A DNA stretch of 64,000 bases. It comes from Microglena sp. YARC (Eukaryota; Chlorophyta; Chlorophyceae; Chlamydomonadales; Chlamydomonadaceae). The stretch lies in assembly GCA_022414725.1 (NCBI GenBank), contig CM039462.1:61195311-61259310 (forward strand). The letters are read 5' to 3'. The notes below the pieces were generated by a model. That model did not search any database. It saw only the letters and a list, made by a program, of their open reading frames with translations, and was not told where the DNA came from. How positions within the stretch are numbered: the first letter of the stretch is position 1; every line of letters begins with the position of its first letter. Positions 25,529 to 35,500 of the stretch are shown one piece after another. Made by a program: the position numbers and the translations under genes.

Positions 25529-28500
25529 TCAGGAAGAATGTAAACGCGAACAAATTGCTTTATCAGATTTCCTTGTCTGGTAGAAACTGTGCACTTCATC
25601 ACCAACTACCTTCAGGCTCTGCTCTCCCATCTCCCCCCCCCCCCCCCCCGACCAACTCACACCCTAACATCTCTCCATCCCCACCTCTCACCCTAACATC
25701 TCTCCATTCCCACATTCACCCCTGGGTGTTTTTCTTTTGGACGATGCCAAGAAGCTTCTAAGCATCCCCATTCCACCGTCCTTGGTCCTAACCTAAAGCT
25801 AGCTAGTGCCCCCCCCTCTCCACATACACACCATTCCCCCCCTCTCCACCTCTCAACCTAACATATCTCCATTCCCACCCCCAACCCACCGACAAACACC
25901 CTCACCCCCGAACCTTCCTCTTGCAAGCGCACCTGTGGGACTCAGGGCTTGGGAGAGAGTGGAGCACGAAGATGGGCTCCTGTTGAGTGTACGCCATTGC
26001 CAACTCCATGATCATACCAGGGCCTTGACTGCAACATCTCTCCACCCCAACCCCCAATCCACCTACAAACACCCCCACCCTCAAACACCCCTTCCCCATT
26101 TCTACCCCCTCCAGCAAGCGCACCTGTGGGACTCAGGGCTTGGGAGAGAGTGGAGCACGAAGATGGGGTTCTGTTGAGTGTATGCCATAGCCACCTCCAC
26201 GAACATACCAGGGCCTTGACTGCAACATCTCTCCACCCCAACCCCCAATCCACCTACAAACACCCTTCCCCCATTCATACCCCCTCCAGCAACCGCACCT
26301 GTGGGACTCAGGGCTTGGGAGAGAGTTGAGCACAAAGATGGGCTTCTGTTGAGTGTACGCCATAGCCAACTCCATGATCATTCCAGCGCCCAAGTAACCT
26401 GGTACCTGATTCTTCTGAAAGTTGAGAGCTAGCACAGCGTCGCAATCACAAATGGCTCCGAAAGCTTTCAGCTTGTCTGAGGTACCTGCCTCCCTCTTGT
26501 CTGCATCCTTGTAGACCTGGGAGACGTTGCGTGGTTGTGTTCATGGTGAAGGTTGTAGTCTGTTTATGGTTGTGATACGTGGTGGTGTGCAAGGTGATGG
26601 TGGTAGTCTGTTTATGGTGGTCTGTTTATGGTTGTGACACGTGGTGGTGTGCAAGGTGATGGTGGTAGTCTGTTTATGGTGGTCTGTTTATGGTTGTGAT
26701 ACGTGGTGGTGTGCAAGGTGATGGTGGTAGTCTGTTTATGGTGGTCTGTTTATGGTTGTGATACGTGGTGGTGTGCAAGGTGATGGTGGTAGTCTGTTTA
26801 TGGTGGTCTGTTTATTTTTGTGATACGTGGTGGTGTGTAAGGTGATGATGGTAGTCTGTTTATGGTTGTGATACGTAGTGGTGTGCAAGGTGATGGTGGT
26901 AGTCTGTTTATGGTGGTCTGTTTATGGTTGTGACACGTGGTGGTGTGCAAGGTGATGGTGGTAGTCTGTTTATGGTGGTCTGTTTATGGTTGTGATACGT
27001 GGTGGTGTGCAAGGTGATGGTGGTAGTCTGTTTATGGTGGTCTGTTTATGGTTGTGATACGTGGTGGTGTGCAAGGTGATGGTGGTAGTCTGTTTATGGT
27101 GGTCTGTTTATGGTTGTGATACGTGGTGGTGTGCAAGGTGATGGTGGTAGTCTGTTTATGGTTGTGATACGTGGTTGTGTGCAAGGTGATGGTGGTAGTC
27201 CGTTTATGGTGGTCTGTTTATGGTTGTGATACGTGGTGGTGTGCAAGGTGATGGTGGTAGTCTGTTTATGGTGGTCTGTTTATGGTTGTGATCCATGGTG
27301 GTGTCCATGGTGATGGTTGTAGTCTGTTTATGGTGGTCTGTTTATGGGCGTGATCCATGGTGGTGTCCATGGTGATGGTTGTAGTCTGTGTATGGTGGTC
27401 TGTGTATGGTTGTGATCCATGGTGGTGTCCATGGGGATGGTTGTAGTCTGTGTATGGTTGTGGCCGGTACTGGTGTCCATGGTAATGGTTGTAGTCTGTT
27501 AATGGTGGTCTATTTATGGTTGTGGCCTGTATTGGTGTCTATGGTGATGGTTATAGTCTGGCGGTTGCTGGTGCTGGTAGTGGTGGTGTTGGCAGTGGTA
27601 GCACTGGTAGCTGTGCAGATTTTTGTTTTGTTTCAGAAAGGGGGTTCTCTGGTAGCGATCAGGGATTTGGTGGCTTTCAAAGCTGGGCTCCTGGTAGGGA
27701 TTTGGGTAGGCGGCCCAAAGGCCGGCCCGGAGGTATGAGAGGGCGTGGTCGGAATTTGAGACTCATGGTAGCAGAAGGTTTGGCCAAAACAGGGTCCAGG
27801 TAGCGATCTCTACTAGTAGCTGGAAAAAAAACTCTGTGGCGGTGGTGTCCGTAGCAGCGGTTTAGGCGTCGTCGTTGATGTTGGGTGTGGTGGTTGTGTT
27901 AGCGGTTGCGCTTAAACGAAAGTGCATGTGAATCATAAGAGCCCAAAAAGGTAATGATAACGCCTGGTGGGGCGTGGTATTAAGGGAGCCCGGTCTTACG
28001 GTGGTAAGGAACGGGTTGCTACTTTACCTGGACAAAGCTACCATGGCGGTTGACAGCGACCGCTAACACTATTAGAGTCAAAAACTATTCTGCAAGTTGG
28101 AAGGGCCAAAGATCACTGTTTTCCTTTTTGGCTACAAGCATAAGCTTCTAGGCATGTCCCCTGGCTGGCTAATCAGCCAAACCCAAAAGCAACCTAGTGC
28201 CTCTTGAAGCTGACCTAATCAGACTTCTAGCGCTGCTGAAATCGGAAGGCTTAGACCAGTAGCTGGCTTAGAAAGCTGCCTAGAAGCTTCTGCTAGTAGC
28301 AGAAAAGAAAATAGTGCTTATGATCATTATCTTGATCTGTCTCCGATGCTTGCCCTGTTGGCTACACGCAGCCAAAAAGACAAGTCCTATCCAGCGTCGC
28401 AAGCGTTGCGGAAAATTGGCGGAGTGCGTTGGCAACGGATCAGCAGGAGGCAACGATGGAGCTGGCCAAAGCCAGTTAGTTATGAGAAAGTTGGCAGACG

Positions 28501-29724
28501 TGTCAGGCTTCAACTTTTCGGTCAGCCGGACGGTCAAACAGACAAATGGGTAACCCTGGGGGCTCCCGCCCCCCAGAAAGGAGGGCTCCGCCAAAAACAG
28601 AGTCTGGCTCACCTTTACCGCAACGGCCTATCGTGTTATTCCATGCTAATGTATTCACAGCGAACGCTTGCTTTGAACACTATAATTTACTCAAAGTAAC
28701 CACGTCGACTCCGAGTCCCAGACAATGAAGCCCAAGAGCCCATCCCCGACAGGAAGATAGGCACTTGGCCAAACGTGGCAACACGCAGCCAAAAATAAAA
28801 CAGTGTCTGGCTCACCTTTCCTGCACGCATCTCCTTGTCGGTGAGCGTCTGAGCATCTGCAGGGGGGCGTGGTGATAAGGATGGTTAATAGCAATTCAAG
28901 GGATGATTTGGGAAGCACACTTTGTACTTCGGACTTGGTTCTCAGAATCTCAGGCCAATTATCGAGAATTCTCGCGAGAATTCTCAGATTTTCAGGCCTA
29001 ATTCTCGATTTCATGTACAAAGTCCGGGTTCGTCAGAAACCTTGAACCCAAATCATCCGCTGAATTGTTATAAATCCTTGGTAGTGGAGCCCAACCAGTT
29101 GGAGGTAGTCAAAAACAAGTAAACAAAAACATAGTGAGTGCCAGCCCTTATTAGGATAAGGACTAAAAAGGAGCCACAGCAAATCCAACGAAAATGAAGA
29201 GTTCACAATAATAACCATGAGGCAAGCAATAATAACCATGAAGCGGTGTGTTTTTGTGTGTGATGCAGTGGTGGTTTCAATCCTGGGTAGCTCACAGCTC
29301 AAAGGGTGGGAGCGTTGTTGTCGTCGTCGTTGTTGATGCTCGTCGTAGTCGTTTTCGCTGCTGTTGGTGTAGAAGTAGCATTAGTTGTTGTTGCTGCTGC
29401 TGCTGCTGTTGTTGTTGCTGTTTTTGTTGTTGCTGTTGTTTAAGATGTTGTTGCTGTTGGTGGTTGTGGTGGCGGCAGTTGGGGTGGTGGTGGCAGTGGC
29501 AGTGGTGGCGGTGGTGGGTGGATCATTGGGTAGTTAACATTCATTGGTACCCAATCTAGTGCTTGCCCTCCCCAGGTAAAAGGGCAGGAGTACATGCCTG
29601 GTTCGATGACCTCCTCGGGGGCGTCAAAGAGTGAAACAGTGCTGTGACCATGAACCTCCAACTGCTCCTTGATGACATTCATCTCCTTCAGGAAAGTTTC
29701 GCTGTTGATGAGTAAAATCTTCAT
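25529..29724 (-). CDS. Nucleoside 2-deoxyribosyltransferase-like protein, four exons
   Basis: Exons on the minus strand: 29598-29724, 28816-28856, 26299-26516, 25529-25616. They give about 157 codons, and phases 1, 0 and 2 join exactly. Domain cues: MKILLINSETFLKEM with EQLEVHGHST near the start (Rossmann-like first strand and helix); DAVLALNFQKN; GYLGAGMIMELAMAYTQQKP with FVLNSLP; and KVVGDEVHSFY at the end. This layout (a short protein with Y-hG-x-h-x-E-h-A-A-Y and IFVLN) is that of the nucleoside 2-deoxyribosyltransferase-like/DUF4406 group. Members hydrolyse or transfer N-glycosidic bonds of nucleosides or are uncharacterised. The start ATG at 29724 is the first in frame. Intron 1 would use a GC donor (CAG|GCATGT), which is the weakest link. 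Intron 2 holds a 1-kb minisatellite, and intron 3 holds two decayed copies of exon 3's end. Substrate unknown. Confidence 0.72.
25640..25900. repeat. C/G-rich low-complexity part of intron 3 of the deoxyribosyltransferase-like gene
   Basis: C run at 25635-25650 and CCACCTCTCACCCTAACATC repeats. No exon was recognised beyond the terminal one at 25529-25616. Confidence 0.6.
25925..26250 (-). repeat. Downstream copies of exon 26299-26516 (exon end + donor)
   Basis: Two ~190-bp units, at about 26110-26245 and 25925-26055, repeat the 3' half of the exon coding (M)ELAMAYTQQ-PIFVL-SLPSPESH followed by CCACAG|GTGCGCTTGC. Both lack the exon's 5' half. They show substitutions (for example LNS to LHS) and would be read through to stops in the C-rich spacer. 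Confidence 0.88.
26525..27590. repeat. 62-bp minisatellite in intron 2 of the deoxyribosyltransferase-like gene
   Basis: About 16 units of TCTGTTTATGGTTGTGATAC, GTGGTGGTGTGCAAGGTGAT and GGTGGTAGTCTGTTTATGGTGG, diverging toward the far end (CCATGG variants after 27290). It begins within 10 bp of the acceptor of exon 26516. Confidence 0.93.
27625..27825 (+). repeat. Dispersed repeat (CTGGTAGCGATCAGGGATTT), unexpanded copy
   Basis: Matches 20215-20345 plus 20655-20670 without the 21-bp array, and about 696-860 in reverse. It runs from GGTTCTCTGGTAGCGATCAG to CCAGGTAGCGATCTCTACTA. Confidence 0.7.
27950..28073 (-). mobile_element. Truncated tRNA-derived SINE (tail and body only)
   Basis: It starts at the tail end (GTAATGATAACGCCTGGTGG) and stops within the body (CCATGGCGGTTGACAGCGAC) before the tRNA head. 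Flanks AGAGCCCAAAAA and AGAGTCAAAAAC look like an imperfect target duplication. Confidence 0.75.
28114..28316. repeat. Long-TIR MITE family, copy 2
   Basis: The left end CACTGTTTTCCTTTTTGGCT and the reverse complement of the right end, CACTATTTTCTTTTCTGCTA, pair over about 50 bp including AAGCTTCTAGGCA. An 8-bp target duplication is not convincing for this copy. Confidence 0.7.
28381..28598 (+). repeat. CAAGTCCTATGCAGCGTCG dispersed repeat, copy 3
   Basis: Full-length copy ending GGAGGGCTCCGCCAAAAACA. It is followed by a GTCTGGCTCACCTTTACCGC segment that echoes the donor of exon 28816-28856 (GTCTGGCTCACCTTTCCTGC on the plus strand), so a junction copy of that exon may lie at 28600-28625. Confidence 0.75.
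28897..29068. repeat. Stowaway-like MITE, copy 3
   Basis: Ends CAATTCAAGGGATGATTTGGG and CCAAATCATCCGCTGAATTG are inverted; flanking TA dinucleotides; internal AGAATTCTCGCGAGAATTCT palindrome. Inside intron 1 of the deoxyribosyltransferase-like gene. Confidence 0.72.
29330..29530. repeat. (GTT/GCT)n and GGTGGC trinucleotide tract
   Basis: Imperfect TTGTTGCTGCTG repeats, then GGTGGCAGTGG repeats. No gene evidence; the cysteine- or tryptophan-rich frames are artefacts. Confidence 0.8.
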
Positions 29725-31160
29725 GCCGGCGTCTGGACGATATGCAGTTGCGACTGCTTTTTTTGGCAATGAGGACTTTCGCTTCAAAGACGAGACTGCT
29801 ACGCAACTCGTGAAATCACAACCCGGTCGGCTTGATGATCAGTTGTGATGAACCTGCTTTCTCGGCCGCTGACCGAAACCCTTCTTGGTGGAGGACGGTT
29901 CGGAGTGCGTTCGAATTTGAGGCTGTCAGCAGACTGGAATGGGAAAAACGTGTTTGCAACAATTATAGCGCATGCCAGCATGCATGGTTGAGTCACATAG
30001 GTGAGGTGTCGTCGCAAAGAGTCGCTGACAGTAGCGTCGCTCGTCAACAGGGCCTACCGCCCTATGGGCACATGCGTTGGTGACCCCTCAGAGATTCGCA
30101 TCACGTGTCTTTGTCGAGCGTTTCCCTCCCTCCTATACTTCGAACAAAAACGAATCGCGTTAGGGCTGCGAGGCACTTTCCAAGTACTGATAATTTCGGA
30201 CTCTGAACACCCACCCTCTCTTTCCTCAGATGCAATTTTCTCAAGTCCCGGTCAATCTCCTGCAACAATTTCGAGGTATCCCATATGTGTGACAGAGTGA
30301 TCCAACTCCCCGTTTCACGTCACTCCACGTCGCATCGCACGTCAGCGGACGGACATATCGCGTTAGCAAGGCAGATTAGGGTTGGGCGTCAACTTACGCC
30401 TTTCGCCACTCTGGCCTTAGGTGCCCCGCATTCATGTCAATAAACGTGGAACAGCGGGGAGTATTGACGGGGATCTCGAGGGAAGTCACGGGGTCTGGAT
30501 TACCTTCGACCCATGACGTGACGTGCAATGTTAACTCCGGGAGTAGAAAAAAAGATCACCCCACCAGACCCCCCCCCCTAAATAGAAATACCCATTTTTT
30601 GACAAACTTAAATATGGATTCTGGGGGGTTACAATATGGAGCACGTAGTGGCATCCTCGGAATTCCCACATAGGGATTGTGTGATAGCAGTTCTGCACCC
30701 CTTTGGGTTGCCCATGTACTGTAGTCACCCTACACCATTGCAGGGGGCGGCCAGAAGTCTGGAACACAAATGTGGGGTGCCCTTGGGGTACCCCCACCCA
30801 TACCCACCCATCCACAACACCCATACTCACCCCCATTCACCACCCATTCCCGTCCATAGCACCCATTCAACCACTCATTCTCACCCACCCACATCCACCC
30901 ATATTATCCACCCATACACCCACCCATACACCTCCCAGGGTCTTAAGTGGTGCCAATGAACTGCCCTTGTCGTTCACACAGCCATTCATCCAGGCATACT
31001 CTGGGCTGGGCTGGGGTTTGGGGTTTGGGGGGGGTAAATACTTATTGCACGAGGTCCAAAGTGGTGCCAATACACTACCCGTACCATGGCCTACTCACAG
31101 GTGGTCTTAGAATGTCATTTGGAGGTTTGAGTAAAAAGTTATCAAAAAACAAAATGATGG

Positions 31161-31201
<41 letters not shown>

Positions 31202-32547
31202 TGAGGTGCTCAGAATGACCTGAAAGTAACTTTAAATATCACAATGGTGCATGCCATAACAGCCCCATTATCAGAAAGATTCGATCGGCCTTACTTGGAA
31301 TTTTGAGGCCTGGGCTACTCCTGCTCCAGATATAAAAAGATAATATATATCCTGACCCTCCGACTACCGGTACCATATCCAGACTTATTTACCGGATCCT
31401 GGTGCCGCACTTGAGCCAGACAATAAAAACTATCACGCAACATCCTGCTAATGGTCAAACTAACTCTCCTCCATTTCCCTCGACCTACAATGAACCCCGC
31501 GATATCTGAAGTTCCTCTGTGTTCCGGAAGTCTCATAGAGTCCGTACATGCTTTCTGCAAACACTCACCCACACTCATGCCCACACTCCAACCAAGTTCT
31601 AAAAGCTGATTCATGCTGCTCACTCTTGGCTTTGCTTGGCACATTCCAACCATCAAGTGCATGACTGACTACTACAGCCAAGAGCAACATTGGCAGTACA
31701 TATTAGCAGTATATTTTTTGTTTGCACATTCTGACCATCAAGTGCATGACTATTACAGCTGAGAGCAACATTGGCAGTACATATTGGCAGTACATTTTTG
31801 TTTGCACATTCCAACCATCAAGTGCATGACTACTACAGCTGAGAGCAACATTGGCAGTACATATGGGCAGTACATACTTTGTTTGGCACATTCCAACCAT
31901 CAAGTGCATGACTGCTTGGCCTCGATCTGACGTTTTGTTTGTACGCAAGGAGGTTAACACCAGGTCGTTGGCTAGCTTAGAAACTTGGATCGCCAGATGA
32001 CACAACTATGATGCTTCACTTAGCAGGAGATACTGGCCCGACAAAGAAGAAGTGGGCAGGTTGGGATGCAGCTGGTTCGTTGCACTTAGATCACTGCAAT
32101 AGCATTTGCTTGCAGCTGGTTGCATTCGCTTAGATCACTGCAATAGCATTTGCTTGCAGCTGGTTGCATTCACTTAGATCACTGCAATAGTATTTGCCTG
32201 TTGTGCATCGAGATCTGTCCATGGCGTATTCTATTCTTCGACATACACATTCATCTAACCATCACCATATTTCATGCTGACATCCATTAATCATCATTGC
32301 AATCGCCACATAATCAAGTTGATATAGCTCTCGGCTACATCCTCGGCTCATCAATTTGATATAGCTCTCGGCTACATCCTTGGCTGCATCCTCGGCTCAT
32401 CAACTTGATACAGCTCTCGGCTACATCCTCGGCTACATCCTCGGCTCATCAACTTGTTATAGCTCTTGTTTCCATTAGCTTGTACGATTCAGCTACTTGC
32501 AAGCTACACATTGAGCTACCTGCAAGCTCATATAGCTCTCGTCTCCA
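29725..32547. other. Intergenic region between two minus-strand genes
   Basis: The first ~600 bp upstream of the gene start is the most unique sequence here and may hold its promoter, but I see no defined element. Then comes the poly-C dispersed repeat (30540-31330). 31340-31690 has a minus-strand open frame that I do not recognise. 31690-31935 is a ~73-85-bp tandem repeat (CCAACCATCAAGTGCATGAC, GAGCAACATTGGCAGTACAT). 32065-32195 is a 44-bp repeat (GCAGCTGGTTGCATTCGCTT). 32320-32460 has CTCTCGGCTACATCCTCGGC repeats. Confidence 0.6.
30540..31330. repeat. ~750-bp poly-C dispersed repeat, copy 2
   Basis: Collinear with 14150-14890: CCGGGAGTAGAAAAAAAG, ATGGCATCCTCGGAATTCCC, CCACCCATACCCACC tract, GTCCAAAGTGGTGCCAAT, GTCATTTGGAGG, a 39-base C run, and AATGAGGTGCTCAGAATGAC. 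No ORF. Confidence 0.8.
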
Positions 32548-35500
32548 TTAGCTTGTACGATTCAGCTCGAGTGGTCCCATTTTTGACCATGCTGGTGCTC
32601 TGGTGCTCCCATTCCCCCTGCTCCCTCCGCTGCCTCTGCCACCACCGCCACCACTCCCCCTCCCTTTGCTTCTCTCTCTCCTCCTGTCCCCATGTACTTG
32701 TATCCCCGCTTGTTTTAGCCTGGGCAGGGCTTGCGGTCCACGCTCTGTCACAAACTGGAATTCATGTTCTGCTACTGCATGTGGGCTTTCCCCTACATGA
32801 TATTGGAAAGCTGGGGGGTGAGCTTTGTTCTCCTTAGGATATCCATTGTCCTCTGCCGCCTCCTGTGCTTTGGATCGTATCACTTTGTCTGCAGGCGCAT
32901 TGCCTTGCTGTTCGGACTGCCTCCTAGGCCAAAGGCCTGTCCCAGGCATTTCCCCCACAGGCGCATTGCCTTGCTGTTCGGACTGCCTTCTGGGCCAAAG
33001 GCCTGTCCCAGGCATTTCCCCCACAGGCGCATTGCCTTGTTGTTCGGACTGCCTCCTAGGCCAAAGGCCTGTCTCAGGCATTTGCCCCACAGGCGCATTG
33101 CCTTGCTGTTCGGACTGCCTCCTAGGCCAAAGGCCAGTCCCAGGCATTTCCCCCACAGGGGCAGGAACTTGCTGCACTGCGTTTGTGGAAGCAGCTACTT
33201 GTCGGTTTGCTGGTGTCCTAGAGAGCTTCAGACTAGCCTTCAGCATGTCTGCAATGTCCTGGTACCAGTCTGAGCAGACAGACACAGGGTTCAGAGGTTG
33301 GGCGAATGCTTGCAGGGGCGAACTGCTTGGGCTTGCCGCTCCAGGCAGGCTTGACAGCAACACCCGCGAATCTGCCAGCTTGGCTGTAAAGTCTGCACTT
33401 TCTGCATCCACTCTGCATGCAGACATGTCGATAGGCACAAGCTGCTCTCTGCAAGCCACATGCTTGACCAGGAACGTGGATCCATGTTCCGTTGGAGTAG
33501 ATGGCAGCAGGACATACCACAATTTCAAATGAGATGTGCTCTGAGCTTGAAGTAGCTGAATGGAAGATCCACAGGGCGATACGTAGCTGTCCAGGTCATC
33601 GTGGCATGTTGCCAGCAGGGCTGTTCCCTCCTCACACATGATCTGAGTGGGATATAAACAATGCCGTGAGCATGAATGTGATCCCTTCAGTATCCTTTGT
33701 TGGAAGAGAGTTGCATGGTAAGTTAGCTACGCTTAGTCTTCCGCGATTTAGGTACGAGAGGTGCATGGTGCCACTGAATAGTCGATTGTTTCCAGCTCAC
33801 TCGCCATCTTGGCATTCTAATGCATGCTATTACACTTGCAAACTAGCAATAAAAAGGATGAAGCTTTGATTCACTAGTTACTCAAGGATGAGGAAAGGGA
33901 ACGAGCAACAGCTTGATCGCCAACATCACGTTGGTTTGGTTTGGTTTGGTTTGATTAGATGGTCTATCAGCCTTCAGGCTGGTCACCGTCTGCAGGCAGA
34001 GTAAACATGGGTATTGAAATTGAAATTGAAATTGTTGCATCCGTGTAATTCAGTTACTCACAGGACGTGATGTTAAACATGGGTCGTATAAACTCTATTA
34101 AATCACACTCTTGAGTACCGAATGTAATCACAGCATTGTCACATACATTCATCTACCCACATTATAAGACATAATTAAATCTTCACACGTGATTAATTTT
34201 TCATAAAAAATACAAAATCTGACTTGATAAATAAATCACGGGAGATAGTGTCATTCTGCATAGAAGATAGTGCTGCATTAAATTGAAGGTTGGCACACAC
34301 CTGGCACAAAGCTGTGACTTCATCAGCATCGCCTCTGGCTGGAAGCAAGATGTGGGGCCAACCATATACCATGCTCTCATCCAGATCATCAGCCTGTGAA
34401 GACATCCTCGGTGTATTCAGTATACTGCTGTTTGCCCAATAGTTAATTGAGTTATATTTCACACAACTACCATGTTGTTTTCAAAGTCACCCACATTGAT
34501 CATTCAAACAAACATTTTTCACGTCCTTTTTGGCAGCTTGTTTCTGAAGGGGGTCTGCCCCCAGATAATGCATTCAATATCTGGTGATATCCAGGCATTC
34601 ATTCATCGCATTTTCACATGTTTGTTTCATTCTATCATTAGTACACTGATAGGCTTACTAAACAGAACCTACCAGGATTACCCTCTCAACGTCCAACTGA
34701 AGTCTCTTCACCCCGCCGCAGTTGTGCAAGGAAACTTCCTCTGTGTTGGATTGGCGAAGATCACTGCCAGATGGAATATCTTTTCCACTTGCTGCTGCAG
34801 CTCTGCAGTATTTGGAGAGAACGGCTGGAGGAAGTTGGAGAAGCTGGCTCTTTCCAAGCTGAAGCAATTGTCCATCTTCTGCAACATTATTGGCCTCCTC
34901 TTGTTGCACTGTGGATGCATAGATATGGACGACACATCTCAAAACTATTTTGGAAAGGACCGCAAAGGATCAACATTAACTGTGAGTCCCCATGGCATGG
35001 GTGAAAGCCTCCCCTCCTCCATCCCTTCTCTGTTACTAGTGCAAACATCAGTCAAGCAGAAGCTGCAGCATGCTCTAGAGTGTTAAAATAATGTTTCAAA
35101 ACAGACAGGCATGTATTTGGGAACTCACATGTGCTCAAATCTTTTTCGGGCCCAGTATGACTTCCGCCACCTGAGACTTGTCTTAGCTCTGTATTCACTC
35201 TGGCAATTTGAGACATGAGTGTGCACTCCCAGGTCTTGGAAGCGCTTGGGATGGATATGAACACTCTCTGGGCTGCCTGCTGGTCTTCATGCAGAGCATA
35301 CAGCATAGACCCAGATAGCATGAGCTTCATGCAAAGCCTCTCCACAGCGACTGGGTCTGCAGTACAAGAACACATGAAAATGTTATGCCTACAAATCTAT
35401 GAGGATTGGTATATACTGAGGATACTACCAGCTGTCCAAGCATTGTAGTCAAGTGGAATGGGAGACTGGATGTGAAATCGAAGTCGCGAGTAAATATCCA

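Noticed and set aside
28280..28612. 110-codon minus-strand ORF (also similar ORFs at 18625-18897 and 46406-46702)
   Set aside because: The shared peptide comes from the antisense of a dispersed repeat present in four copies; frames are not conserved among them.
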